A stretch of 64,000 bases of DNA from Rhizobium leguminosarum. Lineage in GTDB: Bacteria > Pseudomonadota > Alphaproteobacteria > Rhizobiales > Rhizobiaceae. The stretch is from contig NZ_CP025012.1 of assembly GCF_002953715.1 (NCBI RefSeq), positions 2,480,001 to 2,544,000 on the forward strand, written 5' to 3'. Shown one piece after another: positions 27,114 to 36,585 of this stretch. Within the stretch, counting starts at the first letter, position 1; each line of letters begins with the position of its first letter. The notes under the pieces were generated by a model. It was not told where the DNA came from, ran no database searches, and saw only the letters and a list, made by a program, of their open reading frames with translations. The translations under genes were made by a program, and so were the position numbers.

Positions 27114-27380
27114 CTACTTGACGACCGCCGAGCCCTTGACGATGTCGATCGTCTCGCCGCCGTCGAGCCCGATGCGGTCGCCGTCGGGCGTCGTCATGAA
27201 GCAGCCCGAGGGGCAGAGGCTTTCCGAAGCACCGGCATCGACGACGACCTCGACGCGCTGGCCGCTCTCGGTGATGACGAGCACGACGGCGGCTGGATCG
27301 GTATTGGTGATGGATGCCGCTTCAGCCGCGGGCGCGGCAAGCAGCGGGACAAGCAGAACGGCGGCAAATCTTGCCATCAT
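27114..27380 (-). CDS. Small exported protein, unknown
   Basis: 88 residues. A signal peptide (MMARFAAVLLVPLLAAPAAEAA, cleaved near residue 21) precedes a short beta-rich domain with two Cys in SLCPSGCFM and a GLDGGETIDIVKG end. Similar small periplasmic proteins are common in rhizobia and have no known role. It converges with the MFS pseudogene, 10 bp apart. Confidence 0.72.
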   Translation of the reverse strand: MMARFAAVLLVPLLAAPAAEAASITNTDPAAVVLVITESGQRVEVVVDAGASESLCPSGCFMTTPDGDRIGLDGGETIDIVKGSAVVK

Positions 27381-27492
27381 ATGCGGCGGCGCTGGCGCGC
27401 CCTCCCCTCGAACGATCGGTGCTGCCCCCGGCAGCGATCCCGATAGGGGAGATCATGCACATATAGCTGTGAATGATGGCTGAATGGCCCGT

Positions 27493-30027
27493 TCAGCCTT
27501 TCCGATTGCCGTCTGCCGTCTTGCTGCGCAATTGCCGCACCGGCTGCTCTTCCTCCTCCATGGGCGTGTCCGCCGAGTTTTCCTGCTCGTTGGGTTGATC
27601 CCTGCCCACATCGGCAAGCGCGGGACGAGCCTCTCGATGGATGGTAAGATCGGTCTGCGGCAGCGGGATCTCAATGCCCTCGGCCTTGAAGCGCTTAAGG
27701 ATCTCGATCCTGAGATTGTTGCGCACCGCCATGCCGTCGCCCATGTCGGCGAGGAAGAAACGCAGCTCGAAATCCAGCGAATAAGGCCCGAAGCGCAGGA
27801 ATTCGACATGCGGCTCCGGATTGCGCATGACGAGCGGTATCTTGGCCGTCAGTTCCAGTAGGATGTCCATCACCTGCTGCGGATCGGCGTTGTAGGCGAC
27901 GGAAACCGGAATTTCCGAGCGGCCGATCTTGTTGCGGTGTGTCCAGTTACCGACGAGGCCGTTGATCAGCTCCGAATTCGGCACGATGATCGACTGCTTG
28001 CGGAAGGTCTCGATCTCCGTGGCGCGCACAGAAATGCGTTTGACGATGCCTTCGGCCGTGCCGGAAACGACATGGTCGCCGACCTTGAATGGCCGCTCAA
28101 CGAGCAGGATCAGGCCGGAGACAAAGTTGGAGACGATGTTCTGCAGGCCGAAACCGATGCCGACCGAAAGTGCGGAGGCCACGAGCGCGAAGCTCGACAG
28201 ATCGATGCCCGCTGCCGAAACGCCGATGATTGCCGCAATACCGACGCCGAGATAGCCGATCCCGGTCTTGACCGAATTGCGCACGCCGAGATCGACATGG
28301 CTTCTTGCCATGACATTGCCATCGAGCCAGCGCTGCAGCCAGCGCGTCAGCAGGTAAACGCCGGCAAACAGCAGGATGCCGGTGCAGATGCCGAGCAACG
28401 AGATGCTGATACCGCCGAGCCTGACCTCGGTGAACAGCCGATAGGCAAGAATCTGCAGGTCCTGCACATGGAAACCCCAGAGCAGCAGGATCAGCGGGAT
28501 GCCGACGAGAAGCGCTACTGCATAGATCGCAAGGCCGACGACCAGGCCAGCCTGGTCGATCGCCACCGGCCCGAGCTTGTAGCGGCGCGTCAGGAAGCGC
28601 GCAAAGAAGGTGTCGCCGAAGCTCTCCTGCCTGGATATCGCCTTGCCGGAGAGCAGACCGACATACATGGTGACGACGACCGCGCCGGTGATGATGAGCT
28701 GTGTGGCGACGAAGCGCGCCAGCCCGACATACCCCGTCAGCGCGGTCAGGATGAGACCGGCGCCGACGACGCGCAGGATGATCGCCATGCCGCGCGGCCA
28801 ATGCCGGCCCGGCGCATCGGGATCACCGTTCCTGGCCAGCATCGGTTTGCCGAACGACACCGAAATGAGGATCAGGCCGATGATCAGCGCCGCAATCAGG
28901 CTCCTGACCACGGTCAGCACCAGCGGCGAGCCCATCGCCTCGCCGATCGTGCCGAAGAGATAATCGAGCGCGTTGACGACGGCCATCGCCAGCAGGCAAT
29001 AGCCGATCGAGCGCGCGCCGCGATTGGAAAGCCGAACGAGCCGCCAATGCGGTTCGTTCGGCGCGAAGATGGCGTTGACGAAGCGGCCGACGAAATAGAC
29101 GAGCCCGATCGCTGCGAACAGAGCGCCGATGACAGGTGCGATGTCGGGCCTCAGCACATTGAAACCGTTGAGGAAGAAGAACGAGGTGACGAGCAGCACA
29201 GAGAGCGCCAACGTGCGGATCAGTGTCGACCAGAAGGCGATCGACAGCCGGCCGATATAGGACGGGCTCTCCACTGCTTCGTCGCGGCGCAGATACGAGC
29301 CGAACAGCCGGTAACTGCCGGAGAGCAGGATCAGCGCCGAGGCGAGCGACAGGAAGATCGCGGCAAACATCGGGAAACGCTTGAATTTCCAGACGAAGGT
29401 GGCCCAACTGGACAGGGCCTGCGAGAATTCGCTGGCCTCGTGCACGAAGGCGCTGGCGGCATCGTCGAGCACCGAGACCGAAATCTCGGTACGCCTGAGA
29501 AGCGTATCGGCAAACAGCCGCCGCCGCATCTCGGTGATCTCGTTGACGAGCTTCGTTACTGTGATCGACAGGTTTTCGGCGTCGCCCGTCAGCGCGTTGA
29601 TCTGCGCGCGTTCGGCGGCGAGCGTATTGCGTTCCTGGGTGACGATCTCGGCCTCCGGCGGCTGCCCGTCCTTCGGCGGATCGCCGATCTCGGCAAGCCG
29701 GTTCTTGATCTGGTCGAAACGCGGCCTGAGATTGACCGATATGGTGATGACGGCGCGGCTAAGTTCGTCGGCTTTGGTCGCAAGCCCGACCAGGGCATCG
29801 TCATTATCGGCATTCTGCTTGGCGCCGTCCTGAAGCGCCGTCAGTTGGACCTTCGCCTTGTCGATCTCCTTTGTCGCCTGGTCGAGCGGCGTATCGGCAA
29901 GCGGCGCCTGCGCGGCCGCCGGTGCCTGTGGCTCCTGCGCAAAGGCCGCAGCACCCTTGAAATGCGCGCCGGCGACCGCCAGCGTCAGCAGAAGAATGGT
30001 GCGAAGCAGGATAGGTCTCAGCCGCAA
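27493..30027 (-). CDS. DUF3772 / MscS-type mechanosensitive channel
   Basis: 844 residues. Signal peptide to about residue 30, a periplasmic DUF3772 coiled region (about 45-200, IDKAKVQLTALQDGAKQ ...), about eleven membrane spans (220-640), then the MscS core with pore helix SVGIGFGLQNIVSNFVSGLI and ERPFKVGDHV, followed by the beta domain and C-terminal alpha/beta domain. The last 45 residues are acidic and probably disordered. This is the KefA/MscK-like large architecture. Second MscS-family channel of this window; it shares no close similarity with the one at 12727 outside the pore. Confidence 0.92.
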   Translation of the reverse strand: MRLRPILLRTILLLTLAVAGAHFKGAAAFAQEPQAPAAAQAPLADTPLDQATKEIDKAKVQLTALQDGAKQNADNDDALVGLATKADELSRAVITISVNLRPRFDQIKNRLAEIGDPPKDGQPPEAEIVTQERNTLAAERAQINALTGDAENLSITVTKLVNEITEMRRRLFADTLLRRTEISVSVLDDAASAFVHEASEFSQALSSWATFVWKFKRFPMFAAIFLSLASALILLSGSYRLFGSYLRRDEAVESPSYIGRLSIAFWSTLIRTLALSVLLVTSFFFLNGFNVLRPDIAPVIGALFAAIGLVYFVGRFVNAIFAPNEPHWRLVRLSNRGARSIGYCLLAMAVVNALDYLFGTIGEAMGSPLVLTVVRSLIAALIIGLILISVSFGKPMLARNGDPDAPGRHWPRGMAIILRVVGAGLILTALTGYVGLARFVATQLIITGAVVVTMYVGLLSGKAISRQESFGDTFFARFLTRRYKLGPVAIDQAGLVVGLAIYAVALLVGIPLILLLWGFHVQDLQILAYRLFTEVRLGGISISLLGICTGILLFAGVYLLTRWLQRWLDGNVMARSHVDLGVRNSVKTGIGYLGVGIAAIIGVSAAGIDLSSFALVASALSVGIGFGLQNIVSNFVSGLILLVERPFKVGDHVVSGTAEGIVKRISVRATEIETFRKQSIIVPNSELINGLVGNWTHRNKIGRSEIPVSVAYNADPQQVMDILLELTAKIPLVMRNPEPHVEFLRFGPYSLDFELRFFLADMGDGMAVRNNLRIEILKRFKAEGIEIPLPQTDLTIHREARPALADVGRDQPNEQENSADTPMEEEEQPVRQLRSKTADGNRKG

Positions 30028-30119
30028 AAGCGCCTCCGGAAGGGTTGTCGTCGGGGGTAGAATGCCAGCTTGTCATAGTAAAGAAAGGCGACAGAAAGGC
30101 GGAGGCTCCCTGGAAAGGC

Positions 30120-30671
30120 CTAGAAACCGGCGCCGGGCTTGGAAAGATAGTCGCGCTCCACCGCCGTCGACTCCCGCCCGAGCATGGCATTGCGGTGCGG
30201 AAAACGGCCATAGGCAGCGATCACGTCGTGGTGGCGGATCGCATAGTCGAGATATTCTTCATCGCCGAGGGCGGTAAACAACGCCACCGATCGTTCCTGT
30301 TCGCCAAGGTCTTCGGCATGTTCGAACGGCAAGTAGAAGAAGGTACGGCATGCGGCCTCCACCCCCCGGTCGGCGCCGGATGTCAGCGCGAGTTTGGCTT
30401 CGCGAAGTGCCAGCCCGTCGGTGGCAACGGCAAGCGGCGTGCCGCGATAGATGTTGCGGGGAAACTGGTCGAGCACGATGACAGCCGCCAGCCGGCTCTC
30501 CGCATCCGCCCGCCATTCGACGCCCACACCCGCAGCAAGGGCCAGATGGGTATCGCGAAAGACCGTGCTGATCTCCGCGTCGAGGTCAGGCGTCGGGCGG
30601 AACCACAGCTCCCTGCCACATCTGACGAACCAGAAATCATAGATTTCCTTCGGTGTGCGGATGGTCGTCAT
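30120..30671 (-). CDS. DUF924 family protein
   Basis: 183 residues of DUF924: an all-helical protein with VLDQFPRNIYRGTPLA, FYLPFEHAEDLGEQERSVALF and RFPHRNAMLGRESTAVE, the three family blocks. The fold resembles TPR-like helical bundles. No reaction is established. It is transcribed singly; the channel gene lies downstream after a 92-bp gap without a visible terminator. Confidence 0.87.
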   Translation of the reverse strand: MTTIRTPKEIYDFWFVRCGRELWFRPTPDLDAEISTVFRDTHLALAAGVGVEWRADAESRLAAVIVLDQFPRNIYRGTPLAVATDGLALREAKLALTSGADRGVEAACRTFFYLPFEHAEDLGEQERSVALFTALGDEEYLDYAIRHHDVIAAYGRFPHRNAMLGRESTAVERDYLSKPGAGF

Positions 30672-30800
30672 GTTCCTCCCCTAGCGTCATGTCTCTTGAT
30701 TATTTGTCTATAATATATTGTAAAGATTGGATAAACTTCGTTCTGTACGCGGCAAACTCAGCGTCGAACGAGAGAAACATCGCCGAGTCCAACGTCAACC

Positions 30801-31865
30801 CTACTTCGCCTCATGCAACGAAAACACCAGCGTCGCCTTGGTCCCGTCATGGCCGGGATCATAGGCGAAATCCGATTTCAAGCTGGCGGCCATGGCCGTC
30901 AGGATGCGTGTACCAAGGCCGGTTCCCCTGGCCGGGCTCGATGGATCGAAACCGGCGCCGTCATCCTCGACGATGACACGCAATGCCTCGTCCGTCTGGT
31001 CGACGATGACGCGGATCTCGCCTGACACGCTGTCCGGATAGGCATATTTGAAGGCATTGGTGACGAGTTCGCTGACGATCAGCCCGAGCGTGATCACCTT
31101 GTCGGTCGCCAGATTGACCGGCTGCGCGGTGAGCACGATCCGATGCGGCCGCTTGTCGTCGCGCATCGAGGCTTCAAGTTCGGTGAGCAGGCTGTTCAGA
31201 TATTCGTCGACCTGCACCGAGCCGACCTGCCGATTGGTGTAGAGCCGGCGGTGCACGCTGGCGATGGCGTTGATGCGCATCTGCGTTTCGTGTAGCGCAT
31301 CGATCGCCACCTGGTCTTTGGTCATCGAGGATTGCATGCGGATCAGCGCGCCAACGAGGCCGAGGCTGTTGGCGATGCGGTGATTGACCTCGGCAAGCAG
31401 CATTTCGGCAAGGTCACGCTGCTGGCGGATCACCTCCTGCGCCTGCGCCGTCTCGCGGCGAAAACGCGCCCGCTCCAACGCCTGTTCGAGCGCGGCCGCG
31501 AGCAGGTCGAAATAATCGGCTGATATCCCCTTGAGCATGTAGTCGTCGGCACCGGCCTTCAGCGCCGCGACCGCGATGCTGGTATCGTCCGAACCCGTCG
31601 CATAGATCACCGGCGGATGATCCGGCATTGCCGTGATGCAGGGCAGAATGTCGAGGCCGGTCTCGCCGGCCAGGATATGATCGAGCAAGACGGCGTCGAT
31701 ACCGCCTTCGCCGAGTCTCGCAAGGCCGGCCGCGCCGCTCTCGGCCCACTCGACCAAAAAACCACGCCGACGCAGGTTTTTCTGCATCAGTAGGGCAAGC
31801 CCTTCGTCGTCGTCGATATAGAGGATGTGGATCAGGGCATCCGCATCGCCGCTAGAATTGCTCAT
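30801..31865 (-). CDS. Hybrid REC-HWE histidine kinase
   Basis: 354 residues. An N-terminal receiver (about 12-130, acceptor Asp62 in LLDHILAG) is joined by a coiled linker to a HisKA_2/HWE kinase: phospho-acceptor His162 in EVNHRIANSL, N-box near NAFKYAYPD, G1 in DDGAGFD and G2 in GTGLGTRI. Soluble, so it is driven by a partner kinase or phosphorelay through the receiver. This class often works in alphaproteobacterial general stress or light signalling; no partner regulator is next to it. Start ATG 31865 has GGGAGACGGA just upstream, which excludes the longer frame. Confidence 0.9.
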   Translation of the reverse strand: MSNSSGDADALIHILYIDDDEGLALLMQKNLRRRGFLVEWAESGAAGLARLGEGGIDAVLLDHILAGETGLDILPCITAMPDHPPVIYATGSDDTSIAVAALKAGADDYMLKGISADYFDLLAAALEQALERARFRRETAQAQEVIRQQRDLAEMLLAEVNHRIANSLGLVGALIRMQSSMTKDQVAIDALHETQMRINAIASVHRRLYTNRQVGSVQVDEYLNSLLTELEASMRDDKRPHRIVLTAQPVNLATDKVITLGLIVSELVTNAFKYAYPDSVSGEIRVIVDQTDEALRVIVEDDGAGFDPSSPARGTGLGTRILTAMAASLKSDFAYDPGHDGTKATLVFSLHEAK

Positions 31866-32142
31866 TCCGTCTCCCGGCGTTCTCTCGCAGCGACGACCGC
31901 CCGCAAGCGTCCGAGTCGTCCGCATGGCAATGTCGTATTGCATTGGCCGCCTGGGGTAAACAGCGGTTATCCCTCGCTCTTGTCGCAGGCGGCGCGGAAG
32001 GAGGATGTCGGGAATCCGGCATTTTCAGAACATGACCCTGGCCTGGGGAGTATCCCATGGAAGCCGTTGAAGGAGATGGGAAAACGAAGAACCTGAAATG
32101 AGATGCATAAACGCCGAGCGGCCCGATTGGTTCCGCAGCAAG

Positions 32143-33588
32143 CTAACTTTTCTGGAATTTCCGATGGCCGGATACTTCGGCCCCCGCCTCCGCCGGCAAT
32201 TGCAGGAAGCGCAGCGACGAGACGACGCCGATCGCGCCGACCACGACAAAAGCCCAGCGGAAATCGGCAAGAACCGGATTGTCGGCGCCCCTGAGAGCCG
32301 AGCCGATGTTGAGCACGGCCGCCGCCACCGCCACGCCGAGCAGCATCGATACCTGCTGCAGCATGCTCGACAGCGTCGAGGCCGAGCTTCGCTGCGCCGG
32401 GCCGATATCGGCGAAGGCCAACGTGTTCAGCGCGGTGAACTCCATCGACCGCGACAGGCCGGCGAGAAAGAGCAGCGCATGGATGAAAAACGGCGGCGTC
32501 TCCGGCGAAAGGAAACCGCAGGCGGCGATCGAAAGCGCCGCGATAAGCCCGTTGACCCCAAGCACGGTGCGAAAGCCGAATAAGCGCAGCAGCGGCGTCG
32601 TCACCGCCTTCATGCTGAAATTGCCGAGGAAATAGACGAGCAAATAGGCGCCGGCGGCAATCGAGCTCAGGCCGAAGCCGAGCTGGAACAGCAGAGGCAG
32701 CAGGAACGGCGTCGCATTGATGGCCATCCGGCAGGCCGTGCCCGCCGACAGCGTCGACATCGAGAAGGTCTGGATGCGGAAGGCCGAAAGGTCGAGCAGC
32801 GGATTGTCGACGGCGAGGAAATGCCGCGTCGCCATGACAGACAGTACGATGCCCGCCGCCAGCATTGATATGACGGGCAAAAGCCCGCCGTCCCATTTGA
32901 CCGAGAGTTCGAGGGCGGCGAGCAGAAAGGTCAGTCCCGCAGCACTGAGGACGAAGCCCAGGAGATCCAGCCGGCCCGGATTGGTCTCGCGCTGCTCCGG
33001 CACGAAACGCAGCACCAGCGCGATGCCGAGAATGCCGATCGGGATGTTGATGAGGAAGTTCCAGTGCCAGCTGGCATAGGTGGTGATGAAGCCGCCGAGC
33101 ACCGGGCCGATCACCGGCGCCGTCAGCGCCGGCCAGGTGATCAGCGCGATCGCCTGGACGAGTTCCGACTTGCGGGCGTTTTTCAGCACGATGATACGCC
33201 CGACCGGCGTCATCAGCGCGCTGCCCGCCCCCTGCACTGCGCGCCACAGCACAAATTCCGCAAGGCTGCCGGACAGCCCGCAAAACAGCGAGGCGCCGGT
33301 AAAGACCGCAATCGACATCAGGAAGATGCGGCGCGCACCGAACCGGTCGCCGAGCCAGCCCGACAGCGGAATGAAGGCGGCCATCGTCAGCATGTAGACA
33401 GTGATGCCGATGCTCATCGACACCGGCTGCACGCCGAAGCTTGCCGCCATCTGCGGCAACGAGGTGGTGACGATCGTGCCGTCGAGGATCTGCATGAAGA
33501 AGGAAACGGCAACGACCAGCGCCACGATCTTCGCCTGGCGGCCGCTCGCGGCCTCTTGCCCATTCTCGCTCGTCTCTGCCGTGGTCAT
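32143..33588 (-). CDS. DHA2-family MFS multidrug exporter (EmrB/QacA-like)
   Basis: 481 residues with about 14 membrane spans and the DHA2 motifs: LDGTIVTTSLPQMAASFG in span 1 (motif D1), GWLGDRFGARRIF (motif A) and the span-5 GPVLGGF (motif C) of antiporters. Proton-driven export of drugs or metabolites is expected. No HlyD-type adaptor is adjacent. ATG 33588 (MTTAETSENG) is chosen over an upstream frame extension rich in Arg and Pro. A strong leftward terminator lies upstream at 33801. Confidence 0.88.
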   Translation of the reverse strand: MTTAETSENGQEAASGRQAKIVALVVAVSFFMQILDGTIVTTSLPQMAASFGVQPVSMSIGITVYMLTMAAFIPLSGWLGDRFGARRIFLMSIAVFTGASLFCGLSGSLAEFVLWRAVQGAGSALMTPVGRIIVLKNARKSELVQAIALITWPALTAPVIGPVLGGFITTYASWHWNFLINIPIGILGIALVLRFVPEQRETNPGRLDLLGFVLSAAGLTFLLAALELSVKWDGGLLPVISMLAAGIVLSVMATRHFLAVDNPLLDLSAFRIQTFSMSTLSAGTACRMAINATPFLLPLLFQLGFGLSSIAAGAYLLVYFLGNFSMKAVTTPLLRLFGFRTVLGVNGLIAALSIAACGFLSPETPPFFIHALLFLAGLSRSMEFTALNTLAFADIGPAQRSSASTLSSMLQQVSMLLGVAVAAAVLNIGSALRGADNPVLADFRWAFVVVGAIGVVSSLRFLQLPAEAGAEVSGHRKFQKS

Positions 33589-34156
33589 GGATCTGCCAAT
33601 AAAAATTCCGGATGACGCGGCGGGGAAACGGGAAGGAAGCCGATCGGAGATCTGCCGCGCGGGGGACCGCGGACATGGAAAGCCGCGCATTGGCTGAATA
33701 CGCTCGTTGCAGCCGGGCGGAAAGGCTAAATCTCGCACTACGCAGGAATATTCCCGATGCAGCCGGATAGCTGGCCGCTATCGATCCCAAGAAAGGATTC
33801 AAGAAAAAGGCCCCGCCGAAGCGAGGCCAAGCTTGATCCGCTCCGGGGAAAAACAGGAGCGGCGCGCAGTCCATATCGTGCGATCCATGTTGCAGCGAGG
33901 TCAGATGTCGCTGCATCGGTACGCTCGCCAAAGAATTTTCGAGATCGGCTGAAAAGATCGGCTCCCAAAAGTATCCCCCATGTGGCGCCACACCTGTCGC
34001 ATTGCAGCAACGATTGACGCTTGCAATGTTTATAAAAATGGATATCACTAAACATATTGCTAAACATGATGATTGAGGAGTTCATGTGAGCATTCTCTGA
34101 AGTGGGTGAACATGCGACGCCGGCGGGGAGCCGGCCCTTGGTTCTGGGAGGAACTT
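33589..34156. promoter_or_regulatory. Divergent intergenic region with orphan terminator, repeats and ABC operon leader
   Basis: 568 bp between the MFS exporter (minus) and the ABC operon (plus). From left to right it holds a leftward intrinsic terminator at 33801-33828 with a preceding stem (see separate entry), ATGTTTA at 34026-34032 with two TAAACAT at 34049-34055 and 34061-34067 (an inverted and a direct repeat, operator-like), and a GCCGGC/GCCGGC hairpin at 34119-34135 just ahead of the ribosome site of the first ABC gene. No protein gene was found. Confidence 0.6.
33801..33880 (-). ncRNA. Candidate small RNA or leader with intrinsic terminator
   Basis: On the minus strand, CCGCTCC and GGAGCGG form a 7-bp stem around a U-rich loop (33838-33862), followed by GGCCTCGC, loop TTCG, GCGGGGCC (33828-33809) and TTTTTCTT. 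This is a textbook terminator with no coding gene upstream of it on that strand; the next start, MFS at 33588, is downstream. Either a small RNA starts between about 33880 and 34000, or this attenuates the MFS transcript. The 5' end is not defined. Confidence 0.5.
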
Positions 34157-35482
34157 ATGCAGAAAACATCGAAAGCCCTTTTCGGGCTGGCCACGGCATT
34201 CGTCATGTCGTCGGCATTGCCCAATCTCGCCAAAGCCGATGAATTGACGCTGTGCTGGGCCGCATGGGACCCCGCCAATGCGCTCGTCGAGCTGTCGAAA
34301 GATTTCACCGCCAAGACCGGCACGCAGATGAAGTTCGAATTCGTTCCCTGGACGAGTTATGCCGACCGCTTCCTCAACGAGCTGAATTCCCACGGCAAGC
34401 TCTGCGATCTCATCATCGGCGACAGCCAGTGGATCGGCGGCTCCGCCGAGAACGGCCACTATGTCAAACTCAACGACTTCTTCGACAAGGAAGGCATCAA
34501 GATGGATGACTTCGTGCCGGCGACGGTCGTCGGCTACTCGGAATGGCCGAAGAATACCCCGAACTACTGGGCGCTGCCCGCCATGGGCGACGTCGTCGGC
34601 TGGACCTACCGCAAGGACTGGTTCGAAAAGCCGGAACTGCAGAAGGAATTCAAGGAAAAGTACGGCCACGATCTTGCAGCCCCGAAGACCTATGACGAGC
34701 TGAAGCAGATCGCCGAGTTCTTCCAGAAGCGCCAGATTGACGGCAAGACCGTCTACGGCGCCTCGATCTATACCGAGCGCGGCTCCGAAGGTATCACCAT
34801 GGGCGTCACCAACGTGCTCTACGACTGGGGCTTCCAGTATGAGAACCCGAAGAAGGCCTACGACATGGAAGGCTTCGTCAACTCGGCCGACGCGGTCAAG
34901 GGCCTCGAATTCTACAAGTCGCTTTATGATTGCTGCACACCGCCCGGCAGCTCCAACGTCTACATGGTCGAATCCGCCGACGCCTTCAAATCCGGCCAGG
35001 TCGCCATGCAGATGAACTTCGCCTTCACCTGGCCCGGCCTTTACAAGGACGAAAAGGTCGGCGGCGACAGGATCGGCTTCTTCCCCAATCCGGCTGAAAA
35101 GGCCCACTTCGCCCAGCTTGGCGGCCAAGGCATCTCGGTGGTTTCCTACTCCGACAAGCGCGATGCCGCCCTGCAATACATCAAATGGTTCGCACAGCCC
35201 GATGTGCAGGCCAAGTGGTGGGAACTCGGCGGCTTCTCCTGCCTGAACTCCGTCGTTAACGCGCCGGGCTTTGCCAAGAGCCAGCCCTATGCCCAGGCCT
35301 TCCTGGACTCGATGGCGATCGTCAAGGATTTCTGGGCCGAGCCGAGCTACGCCTCGCTGCTGCAGGCCATGCAGAAGCGCGTCCATAACTACGTGGTCGC
35401 CGGCAACGGCACCGCCAAGGAGGCGCTCGACGGGCTGGTGAAGGACTGGAGCGACGTCTTCAAGGACGACGGCAAGATCTAG
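34157..35482 (+). CDS. ABC importer substrate-binding protein (CUT1 family)
   Basis: 441 residues. A signal peptide (cleaved near residue 27, LAKADELTLC) precedes a family-1 extracellular solute-binding protein: WAAWDPANALVELSKDFTAKTG at the start and the WALPAMGDVVGWTYRKD hinge region typical of sugar and polyol binders. No lipobox, so it is free in the periplasm. Start ATG 34157 follows GGGAGGAAC. First gene of a long operon that continues into dihydroxyacetone-kinase genes, so a triose, ketose or polyol ligand is likely (inference). Confidence 0.93.
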   Translation: MQKTSKALFGLATAFVMSSALPNLAKADELTLCWAAWDPANALVELSKDFTAKTGTQMKFEFVPWTSYADRFLNELNSHGKLCDLIIGDSQWIGGSAENGHYVKLNDFFDKEGIKMDDFVPATVVGYSEWPKNTPNYWALPAMGDVVGWTYRKDWFEKPELQKEFKEKYGHDLAAPKTYDELKQIAEFFQKRQIDGKTVYGASIYTERGSEGITMGVTNVLYDWGFQYENPKKAYDMEGFVNSADAVKGLEFYKSLYDCCTPPGSSNVYMVESADAFKSGQVAMQMNFAFTWPGLYKDEKVGGDRIGFFPNPAEKAHFAQLGGQGISVVSYSDKRDAALQYIKWFAQPDVQAKWWELGGFSCLNSVVNAPGFAKSQPYAQAFLDSMAIVKDFWAEPSYASLLQAMQKRVHNYVVAGNGTAKEALDGLVKDWSDVFKDDGKI

Positions 35483-35531
35483 TGCCCGACGGGATAGGCG
35501 GCATCCCTCTGCGCGCCATCCTCACCAGGTT

Positions 35532-35564
35532 GGCGGCCCGGATCGGCAGACGAGCCGGGCCGCC
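35532..35564 (+). promoter_or_regulatory. Intercistronic stem-loop after the binding-protein gene
   Basis: GGCGGCCCGG and CCGGGCCGCC form a perfect 10-bp G+C-only stem with a 13-base loop, 50 bp after the binding-protein stop and 52 bp before the permease start. No T-run follows. Such structures after binding-protein genes usually raise its level over the membrane genes by protecting mRNA or partly stopping transcription. Confidence 0.7.
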
Positions 35565-35616
35565 AGATCTCCCATATCCCAAAAGACCCCGTACCCCAAA
35601 AAGACCAGGTGAAAAC

Positions 35617-36585
35617 TTGACTATTTCCCAATCCTCCATCGTCGAGAAGGCCGCCGACGCAACAGCCAGGGCAACGCCGGTCTCGGTCGCCCGGCGCGTC
35701 CGTGGCCTCTCCGACAGGGCGATCGCCTGGCTATTCATTGCGCCTGCCATCACCTTGCTGCTGGCGATCAACATCTTCCCGCTGCTTTGGGCGGTCTATC
35801 TCTCCTTCACCAATTACCGCGCCAATCGGCCGAATGCGCCAGTCCTGGGCGTCGGCTTCGGAAATTACCAGCGCGTCCTCAACGATCCCGATATCTGGCA
35901 GGCGATGCAGACCACCGCGCATTTCGTCTTCTGGACGATCGTGCTGCAGACGGTGATCGGCTTCACGCTCGCCTATCTGATCGACCGCAAGTTTCGCGGC
36001 CATGCCTTCTGGACGACGATCATCCTGATCCCGATGATGCTGTCGCCCGCCGTCGTCGGCAACTTCTGGCGCTTCCTCTACGAGCCGCAGATCGGCCTCT
36101 TCGCCTATGCCGTGTCGCTGGTGTCTGGCATTCCGACATCGGATATCCAGATGCTCGGCAATGTCTCGCTGGCGCCATGGGCGATCGTCATCGTCGATAC
36201 CTGGATGTGGACGCCCTATGTGATGCTGATCTGCCTCGCCGGCCTGCGCTCCATCCCCGACTATATCTACGAGGCGGCCGAGGTCGATCGTGCCTCGCCG
36301 TGGCGCCAGTTCTGGTCGATCACCGTGCCGATGGCCCTGCCCTTCATCATGCTCGCCGTGCTCTTCCGCGGCATCGAGAATTTCAAGATGTTCGACATGG
36401 TGACGCTGCTCACCGGCGGCGGGCCGGGCTCGGTCACAGAGGTCGCCTCGATCACGCTGAAACGCGCCGCCTTCGAAAGCTGGGCGACCGGCCGGGCCTC
36501 GGCCTTCGCCATCATCCTCTTCGTCGCGGTGTTCGGCCTCGCCAACATCTACGTCAAGGCATTGAACAAGGTGAAGCAACGATGA
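35617..36585 (+). CDS. ABC importer permease 1 (MalF-like)
   Basis: 322 residues with six membrane spans and the EAA loop (YIYEAAEVDRASPWRQFWSI). The start is most likely TTG 35617 (MTISQSSIVEKAA): AGGTGA lies 8 bp upstream, and no ATG fits the frame. The open frame reaches back to the preceding stop but is unconserved and holds the stem-loop. ATGA overlap with permease 2. Confidence 0.9.
   Translation: MTISQSSIVEKAADATARATPVSVARRVRGLSDRAIAWLFIAPAITLLLAINIFPLLWAVYLSFTNYRANRPNAPVLGVGFGNYQRVLNDPDIWQAMQTTAHFVFWTIVLQTVIGFTLAYLIDRKFRGHAFWTTIILIPMMLSPAVVGNFWRFLYEPQIGLFAYAVSLVSGIPTSDIQMLGNVSLAPWAIVIVDTWMWTPYVMLICLAGLRSIPDYIYEAAEVDRASPWRQFWSITVPMALPFIMLAVLFRGIENFKMFDMVTLLTGGGPGSVTEVASITLKRAAFESWATGRASAFAIILFVAVFGLANIYVKALNKVKQR

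Noticed and set aside
27937..30060. 707-codon open frame on the plus strand
   Set aside because: Fully antisense to the DUF3772/MscS channel; composition is Asp/Arg/Gln-rich as expected of a high-G+C shadow, with no family motif.
32098..32142. Possible plus-strand gene start before the MFS stop
   Set aside because: Short frame without a ribosome site that continues antisense to the exporter gene.
31967..34048. 693-codon open frame on the minus strand
   Set aside because: Overlaps the MFS exporter gene in another frame, runs through the orphan terminator, and is Arg/Ala/His-rich.
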